Of a stretch of 64,000 nt of DNA, positions 44,665 to 56,100 are shown in pieces. The translations under genes were made by a program, and so were the position numbers. This DNA is from Antarctobacter sediminis (lineage in GTDB: Bacteria > Pseudomonadota > Alphaproteobacteria > Rhodobacterales > Rhodobacteraceae): assembly GCF_019218285.1 (NCBI RefSeq), contig NZ_JAHUZG010000002.1:1054001-1118000 (forward strand), given 5' to 3'. Positions within the stretch are counted from its first letter, which is position 1. Every line of letters starts with the position of its first letter. The notes below the pieces were generated by a model. The model saw only the letters and a list, made by a program, of their open reading frames with translations. It searched no databases and had not been told where the DNA came from.

Positions 44665-47600
44665 TCATGCCCTGCGACGTGCACGCATTTCGCGACGACG
44701 CGCCATGGCATCGCTGCGCGACTGCGCCCGCGTTACCGTCGGTTCCGATGCCGCTGGTGCGACTGGCTGCGCAGGGGACGCGACCGGGCCATCGATCAGC
44801 CCGGCGACACGCTCCGCCAGATCGCCAAGCACCGGGAAGCGGAAGATATCAGTGATCGACAGCTTTGCCGCGCCCAGTTCCTCGCGAATGGCACGGTGGG
44901 CCTGCACCGCCAGCAGGGAATGCCCGCCCAGATCAAAGAAACTGTCCCGTGCGGTGGCCGTCACGCCCAGCGTGCGCTGCCAGATCGCGGCAATTGCCAG
45001 TTCGACAGCCTGCGCATCGCCGCCACCCTTCGGAACAGAGATCGCAACCGGCGCGGGGGCCACCGCACGCCCCTGCGCCGCCGGCGCGGGCAGCGCCTTG
45101 CGGTCCACCTTTTTGTTCGGCGTCAGGGGAAAGCTGTCCAGACGCATAAATCGCGCCGGAACCATAATCGCGGGCAGATCGCGCGACATGGCGGCCTTGA
45201 GCGCGGCCTCTTCCTTGGCGCCGCCGGTGTAATAGCCCACCAGGCGCAGATCCCCCGGCACATCCTCACGCGCCATGACCACGGCCTGTGTCACATCCGG
45301 CAGCGCCTCAAGGCAGGCCTCGATCTCGCCAAGTTCGATCCGGTGGCCCCGCAGTTTCACCTGATGATCGACGCGGCCGACAAAATCGATCCGGCCGTCG
45401 GCGCGTCTGCGCACAAGGTCTCCGGTGCCATACATCCGGCCCCCGTGGAACGGGTTGGGCACAAAACGCTCTGCCGTCAGGTCCGGCCGGTTCCAGTATC
45501 CGCGCGTGACCCCCTCACCGCCGATCCACAATTCACCCTCCTGACCGATACCCACCGGAGCGCGGCTTTCATCCAGCACATAAAGCTGCTGGTTCGCCAG
45601 AGGCAGCCCGACATTGACCACCGCCTCGCCGGGTTCAGCCCGGGTGCAGGACGACCAGATCGTTGTCTCTGTCGGGCCATACATGTTGGTCACGCTGGCC
45701 TGCGTGATCTCGGCAAATTCCGCGACCAGCGCGCCGGGCAAGGGCTCTCCGCCCAAGTATACATGTTGCACACCCTGCAAGGCAAAGCGGGCCTCGTCGT
45801 TCATCGCGATCATCCGCGCCATCGAAGGCGTGCATTGCAGATGGGTCACGCCGTGGCGCACGATCTGCGCGGCGATCGAGAAATCATCCGCCTCCAGTTC
45901 AGGCGCGCCACCGGTCTGCGCGACCACCTGCGCCAAGGGTTTCAACCCGTCCAACACGGTCTGACGGTCGATGCCATAGTCGATCAGGCAGGCGATTTCG
46001 GTGACGCCGATGGCCTGCACCTCTTCGACCCGCTTCAACGCGTCCTCGACCGTTCCGAACAGGCCGCTGTCGTTGAAATAACGTTCAAAGGCAAAGTCGA
46101 GGATCGCGTCCAGCTCCTCTGCCTCCAGCCCGTCCAGTTGCAGATCAAAGGCGTTGGACACACCTTCGGGCCGCTTGAACGCCGGGAAAGCCCAAGCGTA
46201 TTGCTTGATCAGCGCGGCAGCCGAACGCAGGTAGGCCTTCATCGGTTCACGCGCGATTTCGCGGGCATGGTCGCGCGTGTCGCTGAGAAAGCTGTGCAGC
46301 ATCAGCGTAACTGTGAAATCCTTGGGATCGTGACCCGCCTCACGCAGCGCGGCGTGGTACAGTTTGATCTTCTCGCCCACTTCCTCGACCGACTGGCCCA
46401 GCAGATGGGTCAGAACGTTGCAACCCGCGCGACCGGCCTCTTGCCATGTCTTTGGATTGCCCGCCGTGGTCACCCAAGCCTGCAACTCTTTCGACACCGG
46501 GCGTGGTTGCGTCACGACCTCATGGATCGAGCCATCCTTGCGCGGGAAGCCCACCGCCTCTCCGCGCCAGAGCTTCCGCACGATTTCAAGGTCGCGCATC
46601 ATGGCGGGTTTGTTTTCAGGCGGGGTATTTTCCGGGCGCAGCACGAAATCATCCGGCTGCCATCCGCTGGCAATTGCCATGCCTGCGCGGCCGTTGGTCA
46701 GGTTGTCGATCACCGCCCATTCCTCGGCGATGCGGGCCGGGTGATGCAGCGGCGCGACAACCGAACCGGCGCGCACGCCGATGTTCCGGGTCACACCGGC
46801 AACCGCGGCCCCGGTCACCGATGGGTTCGGATAGGGGCCGCCAAAGGCATGGAAATGCCGCTCGGGCGTCCAGACGGCCACAAAGCCGTTTTCATCCGCG
46901 AATTTCGCACCTTCCAGAAGCAGGCCGTATTTATCGCGCCCCACCCCATCGTCATTGCCCCAGTAGTACAGCGAAAATTCCATCCCGCCGCCGCGCGGCA
47001 TCGGCCCCTTGGAGATCAGCCCGCGATCTTCGTCCCCCGTCAGCACCACCGTCAGCCCGCGCGCCGTTGTCCAGAACAGCTCTAGCACCGAGATGTCAAA
47101 GGACAGCGACGTCACCGCCAGCCATGTGCCACCATCGTGGGGGATATGGGAATCCATCCCTGTATAAAAATTGCATACATTGCGATGCTCGATCATCACG
47201 CCCTTGGGTTTGCCGGTCGAACCGCTGGTGTAAATCAGATAGGCAAGGTCCGCGGGCCCGCTGGTTTCGGGCAGGTTGCCTTCGGGCTGCGTGGACAGGC
47301 GCGGTTCGGCATCAAGCACAAGAAGTTGCGCATCATGACGGGGCAGCATCGGTTCGACCGACGCCTGCGTGACGATCACCCGCGCGCCGCTGTCTTCGAC
47401 GAAATGTTGCAGGCGGTCGGCGGGATAGTTCGGGTCCATCGGGAGATAGGCGCCCCCCGCCTTGAGGATCGCCAAGGCCCCGACCATCAGGTCGACAGAC
47501 CGGCGACAGCACAGGCCCACGACCTGCCCCGCGCCAACGCCCATGCCTTGCAGCATATGCGCGGCACGGTTGGCGCGGGCATTCAGGTCGGCATAGCTAA

Positions 47601-49149
47601 GGCTTTGGTCCTCGAAGATCAGCGCCACGGCATCCGGTGACCTGGCCACCTGCGCCTCAAAGGCGCGATGCATGGTCAAGGTGCGGTCATGGTCGGTGTC
47701 GGTGGCGTTCCAGCGGTTCAGAACCATGTCCCGCTCTGCTTCGGGCAGGCCGGTGCCAGTAAATTCCAACCGCGCGGCCAAAAGCTCGGCCATGGCGGGC
47801 GCAATCCGTCCCCTGTCGTAGGACAGGCGCGGCTGGTCCCCAAGGATCACGGTCAAAGCGGTGCCGGGCACATGGCCCGCGCCGTCGACCGCAACGCCGA
47901 TCTGCGGCATCTCGGGCCAGCTGAGTTCGGGCGCGCGGGCGGGCAGATCCGTGGCCCATGGCCGGGGCCGGTCGGTCGATCCGGCGCGCAGGGGCGACCA
48001 GGGGGCGACCAGACCGCTGCCTGCGGCGGCTTCCAAGGCGGCATCCGCCCAGGCCAGATCAACGGGGTCTTGCCCTGTCACCTGTTGCGCCCAACGCGCC
48101 ACCTGCGCCATGGCTTTGCCCGGCACCAGTGACAGCGCACGGGTTTCCAGCGCGGTTTCACCCTCACCCAAGCCGCTGATCTCGGCCGGGTGCAACGCGG
48201 CCAGAACCCCGCGCAACGCGGTGTCCGAACGCGCGACCTGCGCCATGTCCGGGACCGCAGGCATGGACAACACGTCGCCGACCGACGCGATTTCATTGGC
48301 CGGAACCGACGCACCGCAAATCCGGGTCAACCCGCCAAGCACCAGCGCATGAGAGCCGCAGGCCACGGTCAACCGGTCCGTGCCAGCCTCCAGCACGGTG
48401 CCGGGTGCCGCGTGCGATTCGGTCAGGCGGGCTTCGCCCACCAGCCAGATGGCCCCGCGCGCCGCGATCTTGGGCAGGCACAACGGGTTCCAGTAGGGGC
48501 CGAAATCCAGCGCCCGCACCAGCCGCTCAAGCTCGACCGCGGGACGCGTGAAATCCAGCAGGCCGAAACCCTCGGGCCGCTTGGCCCGCGCGTGATAGCT
48601 CCGCCCGGACAGGTCCTGCGTCTGGCGGATCAACACACCGCTTTCCAGCTGGTCCAGCAGCGCAGGGAAGGATCCCATCGCCGCCTCATAGGCTTTGGTG
48701 TTCAGGGTCAGCGCCGTATCCTGCGCGCCGATGTCGAACCCGGCCTGCACAAGGATGTCACCTTCATCCACGCCGCCCTCGACCAGATGCCATGTCACGC
48801 CGTGGCGTGCCTCGCCTTCGATCAAGGCCCAGACCGGCGCGTTCAACCCCGCATGGCGCGGCAGCGGGCCATCATGGAAATTCACCGTTCCCCTGGTCGG
48901 CAGGGCCAGCACCGCATCCGGGATGATCGTCAGGTTGGCGATGGACAGGAGCCAGTCGAACCCGCCGGGCAAACAGGTGGCCAGATCGCCGCCCGGCACC
49001 TGCACGGACAGGCCGCGCCCTTCGGCCCAGCGGCGCACATCGGTGTTTTTGGTGACGACGCAGGTGATCTTGTTGCCGCGCGCCAAGGCCATCTCGGCAC
49101 ATTGCACCAGAAGGGATTCATTGCCCCAAACCACGCAGGAAAAAGCCAT
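44665..49149 (-). CDS. NRPS: formyltransferase - adenylation (with inserted monooxygenase) - carrier
   Basis: 1494 residues. Residues ~1-190 are a formyltransferase domain (NFHDGPLPRHAGL near 88 with the Asn/His pair, VDEGDI near 128 with the Asp). A formyl-transferase C-terminal region and a degenerate condensation-like remnant follow (~200-450); no HHxxxDG is visible. The adenylation domain starts near 460: A3 YTSGSTGKPKGV is near 640 and A4 FDISVLELFW near 685. An FMN-dependent luciferase-like monooxygenase of the MupA/Atu3671 type is inserted at ~715-1075 (FSLYYWGNDDG, WTPERHFHAFGG). Adenylation resumes with NMYGPTETTIW near 1160 and YGTGDLVRR near 1241. The carrier serine is in DLGGHSLLAVQ near 1408. 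There is no thioesterase. The ATG at 49149 is preferred to a GTG at 49158. Confidence 0.9.
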   Translation of the reverse strand: MAFSCVVWGNESLLVQCAEMALARGNKITCVVTKNTDVRRWAEGRGLSVQVPGGDLATCLPGGFDWLLSIANLTIIPDAVLALPTRGTVNFHDGPLPRHAGLNAPVWALIEGEARHGVTWHLVEGGVDEGDILVQAGFDIGAQDTALTLNTKAYEAAMGSFPALLDQLESGVLIRQTQDLSGRSYHARAKRPEGFGLLDFTRPAVELERLVRALDFGPYWNPLCLPKIAARGAIWLVGEARLTESHAAPGTVLEAGTDRLTVACGSHALVLGGLTRICGASVPANEIASVGDVLSMPAVPDMAQVARSDTALRGVLAALHPAEISGLGEGETALETRALSLVPGKAMAQVARWAQQVTGQDPVDLAWADAALEAAAGSGLVAPWSPLRAGSTDRPRPWATDLPARAPELSWPEMPQIGVAVDGAGHVPGTALTVILGDQPRLSYDRGRIAPAMAELLAARLEFTGTGLPEAERDMVLNRWNATDTDHDRTLTMHRAFEAQVARSPDAVALIFEDQSLSYADLNARANRAAHMLQGMGVGAGQVVGLCCRRSVDLMVGALAILKAGGAYLPMDPNYPADRLQHFVEDSGARVIVTQASVEPMLPRHDAQLLVLDAEPRLSTQPEGNLPETSGPADLAYLIYTSGSTGKPKGVMIEHRNVCNFYTGMDSHIPHDGGTWLAVTSLSFDISVLELFWTTARGLTVVLTGDEDRGLISKGPMPRGGGMEFSLYYWGNDDGVGRDKYGLLLEGAKFADENGFVAVWTPERHFHAFGGPYPNPSVTGAAVAGVTRNIGVRAGSVVAPLHHPARIAEEWAVIDNLTNGRAGMAIASGWQPDDFVLRPENTPPENKPAMMRDLEIVRKLWRGEAVGFPRKDGSIHEVVTQPRPVSKELQAWVTTAGNPKTWQEAGRAGCNVLTHLLGQSVEEVGEKIKLYHAALREAGHDPKDFTVTLMLHSFLSDTRDHAREIAREPMKAYLRSAAALIKQYAWAFPAFKRPEGVSNAFDLQLDGLEAEELDAILDFAFERYFNDSGLFGTVEDALKRVEEVQAIGVTEIACLIDYGIDRQTVLDGLKPLAQVVAQTGGAPELEADDFSIAAQIVRHGVTHLQCTPSMARMIAMNDEARFALQGVQHVYLGGEPLPGALVAEFAEITQASVTNMYGPTETTIWSSCTRAEPGEAVVNVGLPLANQQLYVLDESRAPVGIGQEGELWIGGEGVTRGYWNRPDLTAERFVPNPFHGGRMYGTGDLVRRRADGRIDFVGRVDHQVKLRGHRIELGEIEACLEALPDVTQAVVMAREDVPGDLRLVGYYTGGAKEEAALKAAMSRDLPAIMVPARFMRLDSFPLTPNKKVDRKALPAPAAQGRAVAPAPVAISVPKGGGDAQAVELAIAAIWQRTLGVTATARDSFFDLGGHSLLAVQAHRAIREELGAAKLSITDIFRFPVLGDLAERVAGLIDGPVASPAQPVAPAASEPTVTRAQSRSDAMARRREMRARRRA

Positions 49150-49154
49150 GTCCG

Positions 49155-50171
49155 TCACTCCGCTTGTGCTTCAGCCGCGACGCGCACCCCGGTCCGCGTC
49201 GCATCGCGCTTTCCCGGCAGGGGCCGGAACAACGCCTTGAAATCATGGAAAACCAAATCGCGCAGGAAATGCGGCGGATCGGCAGGTGTCTTGCCCTGCA
49301 CCAGCACCCGCACCCGCCAAAAAGCCCCGCCCAGCGCGTGCATCACCGTCGCCAGCGCCGCGTATCCGCGCCCGTGGTTCTTGGAAAAAAAATGCCAGCG
49401 GCTGTCCAGCCAGAAGCCGGGGATGCGCTGCCATTTCTTCATGCCCGTGGACACCGACCCGATATGCGCCACCTCGCTGTCGCGCACGTAATGGGTTTCA
49501 TGACCCGCCCGCGCCGCGCGCAGGCAAAGGTCCGTTTCCTCGAAATACAGAAAGAATGTCTCGTCAAAGAGGCCGATCCGATCCAGCACGCTTTGCCGCA
49601 TCATGATCGACGCCCCGGCCAGCCAGTCGACCGGCCGGGTCTCTTCTGGCAGTCCGATGGGCACGGATTTGCCACGCAACAACCGTGAGACCGGGCCGAA
49701 CCGCATCGCCCCTTCCAGTTCAGACCAGATCGAGGGGAACCGAAAGGCGGTCACATGCGGTACGCCGTCCTCGCCATGGATATAGCTGCCCGCGAAACCC
49801 GCTTCTGGGTGTGTTTCCAGATGGTCGTGGAGGCGCCGGATCGCGTCCGGCGCGGGAAAGGCATCCGAGTTCAGCAAATAGACGTAGTCGGGCGCGCGGC
49901 CATCGCTCATCCCGGCGCGAATGCCCACGTTGTTGCCAGCGCCGAATCCACCGTTCACACCGGACTGGATCACCCTGACCGGTGCGGCCCGCGCCCAATC
50001 CTCGGTGCGCAATGCCTCGGTGATGCGCCCGAACGATCCGTCGCCGCTGTCATTGTCGACCACGACCAGTTCGGCCTCCAGCCCCTGCATGGCGACAAGG
50101 GCCGCGCGGACCGAGCGCAGTGTCATGTCGGCGGTCTTGTAATTCAGCGATACGACGAGAACCCGTGCCAT
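49155..50171 (-). CDS. Glycosyltransferase, GT2 (rhamnosyltransferase-like), inside the NRPS-PKS operon
   Basis: 338 residues, GT-A fold: LVVSLNYKTADMTL at the start, VVDNDSGDGSF near residue 38, the metal/nucleotide site YLLNSDAFPAPD near 101, and ETFFLYFEETDLCLRAARAG near 205 as the acceptor/base region. It resembles WbbL-type rhamnosyltransferases. It sits between PKS and NRPS, with stop/start junctions overlapping or nearly so on both sides, so it must be co-expressed. That suggests the assembly-line product, or its carrier glycan, is glycosylated. A GTG at 50180 is an alternative start. Confidence 0.88.
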   Translation of the reverse strand: MARVLVVSLNYKTADMTLRSVRAALVAMQGLEAELVVVDNDSGDGSFGRITEALRTEDWARAAPVRVIQSGVNGGFGAGNNVGIRAGMSDGRAPDYVYLLNSDAFPAPDAIRRLHDHLETHPEAGFAGSYIHGEDGVPHVTAFRFPSIWSELEGAMRFGPVSRLLRGKSVPIGLPEETRPVDWLAGASIMMRQSVLDRIGLFDETFFLYFEETDLCLRAARAGHETHYVRDSEVAHIGSVSTGMKKWQRIPGFWLDSRWHFFSKNHGRGYAALATVMHALGGAFWRVRVLVQGKTPADPPHFLRDLVFHDFKALFRPLPGKRDATRTGVRVAAEAQAE

Positions 50172-50176
50172 GCCCG

Positions 50177-53100
50177 TCACTCCGCCGCGTGGCCGGGAAA
50201 GGCCACCACTTCGCCGTGGCCCTCTGAATCCGCCTCGGCGCCCTCGATGGCTTCCCGCATCAACGCGGCCAGCACGCGGACGTTGGGCTCCAGCACCATG
50301 CTGTCATGATCGCCGGGCACCTCATGGACCTCGACCCCCGGAACCATCAGGCCCCAGTCGTTGTCATGGGTCACATAGGTCCGTTCCGAATTCACCAGTG
50401 CCCCTCCCGAAACCGTCCACTTGCCGGTCAGCGGAGGCCGGTACAGCACAACGCGCCCATCCCATGGCCGCACCTTGTAGGCCGCGATGGCGCGGTAAAA
50501 GGCGGCTTCGATCTCGGCATTGTGGAAGGCATGGTCGGCCCCGGTTTCCACAGTCTGGCGGCGCTTGGCGAACTCCCACGCGATACGGTTCCTTGCCCAC
50601 AGCAGCGGGTACAGCGGTCCTTTCTCACGCGCCTTGTGCCACTGGATGATCGCGCGATCACGCCGCGACAGGGGCCGGCGCTGCGGCAAGGGCGTGTCCA
50701 GCATCACGACAAGCGAAACCTCCTCACCCATCATTTCCAACTGATGCGCGATCTCATAGGCGGTGATGCCCCCGCCCGAGAAACCGCCCACCATGTAGGG
50801 CCCCTGCGGCTGCACCTGCCGCATCTCTGCGATGTAGTCGCGCGCGGCCTCTTCGATGCTGTCGTGCGGCGCTTCGCCCCCGTACAGTCCACGCGCCTGC
50901 AACCCGTAGAACGGCCGGTCCGCGCCCAGCAGATGCGCCAGATGCCGCAGGTTCAGCACGTTTCCGAACATGCCCGCAATCAGGAAGAAGGGACGCCGCG
51001 CGCCGCCGTCGCCGTCATGCATGGGCACCAGATGGGTAAAACGGCGCACCGGGGCCTTGGGCGCATCCGAGGGGTCCGCGCCCCCTTCGACCGGACCGAT
51101 CTGCGCCTCGATCAGCGCCGCGCATGTGCGGATCGTCGGCGCTTCGAACAGGACGGAAATCGGGAAATCCACCTTGAAGGCCTTTTTGACCATGGCGAAC
51201 AGGCGCACCGCGATCAGCGAATGCCCCCCAAGGTCAAAGAAACTGTCTTCGGCACCCACGTTGGACACCCCCAACAGATCCTGCCAGAATCCCGCCAGCC
51301 GTTCCTCGACCGGACCTTCGGGCGCGACGTAATCGCTTTGGAGTTGCGGGCGTTCAAAGCTTTGCGTGGCGCTGTTCTCGGCGACCGAGGCCGCAGTCTG
51401 CCGCACCAGCGCATCCAGATCCATCGACGAAACAACCACCTGACGCGCGCCAAGGGCCAGCGCCCGGTGAAAGGCCTCGGCCCCTTCGGCGGGCAGGATG
51501 CCCTGACTGAGGTTGTGGGCCAGACGTTCCTCGGCCGGGGACAGCGGTTGAGCCGTATCGCCGCCCTCTGTCTCCAGTTCCGCAGCGCGCAACGGCGGGG
51601 CCGATTTCAGCACGTCGGCACTGTCCAGACGCCGGATGGTAAAGCCAAAGATCTCGACCAGAACCTGCCCCGCGGGATCACACAGGGTCACGTCAAAGCT
51701 GGCCGTTTCGCCATCCGCCCGGTTGCGCGCCGCGTTGCGCACCCAAGACACCACCTGGCCGGACAGAGGCGCATGAACGCGCACCGACGCATAGCGCACC
51801 GGCACCCAAAGATGCGTTGGCTGATAGCCTTCGATCAGCTCCATCGCCCAACCTGTGGCAATATCCATCAGCCCCGGATGCAGCGGCATCCCGGGGGCCG
51901 ATGCATCGGCAGGCAGGGACAGATCGGCGATACCTTCGTCGCGTCCCAGCGCCCGCGAGTCCAGAACCTTCCAGCTGGCACCGAAATCAAGGTGTACTTC
52001 CTGCGCGGCCTTCAGCTTGGCCCCGGCGCCCTCGACCCGCGCAGGACAACGGGCACGGATCGCATCCAGATCCAAGGCAGGCGGTTGCGCCAAGGGCATC
52101 AGGGACAGCGCGCCCTGCGCGGTCAGCGCAAACCCCTGCCGCCCGTTCAAGGTGGCATCGGCAAGGACATCGAACCCATAGCCTTCGTCTGTGCGCGACA
52201 GGCGCAGGCGCAGATCCCGCGCGCCGCCATCAGCCACGCGCAAGGGCCGCAGGAACGACAGATCCCGGATCTCGAACCCGCCGGCTTCGCCATGCGCCGC
52301 CAAGGCCTGTGCCGCCAGTGACAGATAGCCGGTGCCCGGCAACAGCGCATCGCCCGCCTTGGTCCGGTGCTGGTCGATGAACCAGTCGGTCGAGGCGTAT
52401 TGCGCGCGGAACACCCGGTTGCCGTGATCGTCGAAGGTCGCCTCGGTCAGCATCTCTTGCGCCACCGGCGACACCGGAGGTTTGGGCAAATCGCCGGATC
52501 GCGCGGCCACGGCCTCGGCCGCCATGCCGACCTGATTCCAGATGCCCCAGTTGATCGCCACGATCCGGGTCTTGCCCGACCGCGCCTTTGCAAAGGCGTT
52601 GAGGAACTCATTTGCGGCCACATAGTCCACCTGCCCGGCAGGCGCGGTAACGGTGGAGGAGGACGAAAACAGCGCCATCCAGTCCAGCACCCCGTCCGGA
52701 AAGACCTGCCCCAGAACCTCGGTCCCGTGGATCTTGGGGGTAAAGACATCTTCGACGCTGGCGGGCGTCTTGGTCAGCAAAGGCGCATCGTCGATCACGC
52801 CCGCGCCATGAATGACCCCGGTGATCGCCCCAAATCGGTCTTCGACAGCGCGCCGCGCCGCGTTCATCTGGCCAAGGTTACAGACATCGGCGGCCACAAC
52901 CATAACGTCGGCCCCGGCGTCTTCCAGCGCCTGCACCGCATGGATGCGGCGCGCAACAGAATCCTGCGGTGCATGGCGGCGCAGATAATCCTCCCACGCG
53001 GCCCGCTCTGGCAACGGTTTGCGCGCCAGCAGCGCCAGCTTTGCACCGCGCGCGGCCAGATCCTGCGCCAGTGTCAGACCGATCCCGCCAAACCCGCCCG

Positions 53101-56100
53101 TGATCAGCACCACACCGCCGCCGGGCACCTCCGGCACCTCTGGCAGGGCCACGGGCCTCATCGCGCATTCAAAGCGACGTCCGCCGCGCAGCGCGGCAAT
53201 GCGGTCGCCGGGTTCGGCCTGCAATTCCTCGACAAGCCGCGCGGCCAGCGTCGCCATCTCGGCCTCTTGCGCCGCCTCGGCCTTGCCACGCGCCCACCAC
53301 GAAGCTTCCACGGCACCGGGCAAGACCACGTCCAGCGTCGAAACCGTCATGCCGGGCAATTCGCGCGGGATCACCCGCGCAGGCCCCGCGATCGTCGCCT
53401 TTTCCGGATAAGGCAGCGCCTCGTCTCGCAGCTGCGCGGCCCCGTTGGTGACAACCGTCACATGCAGGGGACGCGGCAGTCCCTCTGCCTCGACGGCCTG
53501 CGCAAGGAACATGAGCGCATAGAAACCCTGTTCCTGCACACGGTGGAAAAAGCTGGACCCGGGGCGGTGGCCTTCACCTTCGGTCAACAGCCAGAAATGC
53601 CCGATCCGCGTCGGCACGACGCCCCGCGCCGACAGGTCCTGCAACAGCAGATCGTAGCCTTCGCGGCCCCGCTCCGGCGCAAGGACATAGCCCTCGCCCA
53701 CTCGGGCAAAGGCATCACCGGGGCGCACCTCGATCACCGTGTCACCGGCCGCCCGCAAACGCTCCGCCGCGCGCGCCGCAACGCCCGCCTCGTCCATGAA
53801 CATCAGCCAGCACTGGCGCGGCGCCTCTTCCAATCCGTCCAGAACATCGTATTCCACCGGGGCCGAACGCGGCCGCCAGACCGGCTGCCAGCCCCAGTCC
53901 TCCACCGCGTCGTTGCGCATCAGATAGGCTGGCGCGCTGTCGGATACCGCGGCACCGGGGGCAATGAAATAGGGGCTGCGCTGAAAGGCATAGGTCGGCA
54001 GGACCACCCGGCTCCGCCGCGCCTCACCCCAGATCTGGCCCCAGTCGATCGCGACGCCCAGCGCCGCCAGACGCCCCAGAACCTCGAACATGTGCTTGTC
54101 GTCGGCAATCGCCTCTTCCGGGTGACGCAGCGATGACAGGACCTGGTTGCCACTGACCAAAGGATGCTGCCGTGCCAGCGAGGTCAGCGCCTTGCCCGGC
54201 CCGACCTCCAGCAGAACACGGTTGTCCGCCGCCACGGCCCCCACGCAATCCGCAAACAGCACCGTCCCGCGCAGATGCGCCACCCAATACTCCGGGTCCA
54301 CGGCCTGTTCCGCCGTCATCAGGGTGCCAGTCCGGTTCGAGGTCAACGGCAACCGGGGCGCGTGCAACGGGATCGACCGAAGATAGTCACCGAATTGCGC
54401 AAGGATCGGCTCCAGCATCCGGCTGTGCGCGGCAATGTCGATACCGATCCGGGTACATTGCACCTCGCGCCGTTCCAACTCGGCCTGCAAGGCTTCCAGC
54501 GCCGCCTGCGGCCCCGAGGCCACCGACAGATCCGGCCCGTTCACCGCCCCAAGGTCCAACTCTTCACCCAGCAAGGGCAACAGATCCTCGGCGGGCAGAC
54601 CAACCGACAACATCCCGCCCGCCGGCACCGTATCGAACAGCCGCCCGCGCAGATGCACCAACCCGATGCAGTCCTCAAAGCGCATCACACCCGCCAGGCA
54701 AGCCGCGGTATTTTCCCCCATCGAATGCCCGGTCAGCGCGGCCGGCATCACCCCCCAGCTCATCCACAACTGGGCCAGCGCATATTCGGTGATCATGATC
54801 AGCGGCAATTGCAGCGACGGCGTCAAAAGCGCCGCGTCCGCCGCGGCCTCCTCCCCGCGCCCGGGCAGCCAAAGCGCGCGCACGCCCTGCTTCTTCTTGG
54901 CCGAAATACTCTCAGCCACATCGCCGCCGGAAATCCGGTCAAGGTGATCCAGCCCCCGGTCCATCCATTCGGCAAAGACCGGTTCGGTCTCGTACAGGTC
55001 CCGCGCCATGCCGGCATATTGCGCGCCGCCACCGGGAAACATGAACACCACCTCGGGACGGTCCAGCGCCTCGTGATCGAAAACCCGGCGCGCCTCGGCG
55101 CCTTCCAGCAGGCGCGCGGCTTCTTCATGGCTGTCCGCCACCACGACGCGGCGCTTCTCGAACGCGCGGCGGCCCTCTTTCAGGGTCCAGGCCACATCGG
55201 CCAGATCCTGTTCCGGATGAATCCGCAGATGCGCTGCCAACCGCGCCGCGTTCTGGTCCAGTGCCGCCTTGTTGCGGCCCGAAACGGTCAGGATCTGGAA
55301 AGGCCAGTCACTGGCTTCGCTGGCGGCGCGCTCCGGCGCTTCTTCCAGCACCACATGCGCATTGGTCCCGCCAACGCCCAGCGAGTTCACCCCGGCGCGG
55401 CGCGGATGGTCCTTGCGCGGCCAATCGGCCAACCGGTCATTCACCCGAAAGGGCGAGCCTGCGAAATCAATCGCCGGATTGGGCGCCTCATAGCCCAGCG
55501 AAGGCGGCATCTGACGGTTGTGCAACGCCAGAGAGGCCTTGATCAACGAGGCGACCCCGGCCGCCGTATCAAGGTGTCCGATGTTCGTTTTGACGCTGCC
55601 GATGCGGCAATGATCGACCGCGTCGGATGTCTCGCGAAAGGCCTGCGTCAGGGCGGCAACCTCGATCGGGTCGCCAAGGTAGGTGCCCGTACCGTGGCAT
55701 TCAACGTAATCCACCGTGTCCGAAGTCACGCCCGCAATCGCCTGCGCCTCGGCCACGGCAATGGCCTGCCCTTCGACCGAAGGCGCAAGATAGCCCGCCT
55801 TTTGCGCACCGTCGTTGTTGACCGCCGATCCCTTGATGACCGCCCAGATGTGATCCCCGTCAGCCACTGCATCCGCAAGCCGCCGCAGCACAACAACCCC
55901 CGCGCCCGAGCCGAACACGGTGCCTTCGGCGCGGTGATCGAACGCATGGCAGGCCCCATCGGGCGACAGGATCTCGTTTTCCTTGTAAAGATAGCCCCGC
56001 CCCTGCGGCAGTTCGATGGTCACACCGCCCGCGATGGCCATGTCGCATTCGCCGTTCAGCAGCGCCTGCGCCGCATAATGGGTCGCCACCAGCGACGTTG

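Noticed and set aside
44660-44711. Longer PPTase start overlapping the NRPS end
   Set aside because: The upstream codons lie inside the Arg-rich NRPS tail, and the ATG at 44660 has a GAGG at the right distance and sits four bases after the NRPS stop.
44395-47085. Very long open frame on the plus strand opposite the NRPS gene
   Set aside because: It is antisense to clearly recognisable adenylation, monooxygenase and carrier motifs. GC-rich coding sequence commonly leaves the opposite strand open. The translation is Arg/His-rich and shows no family motif.
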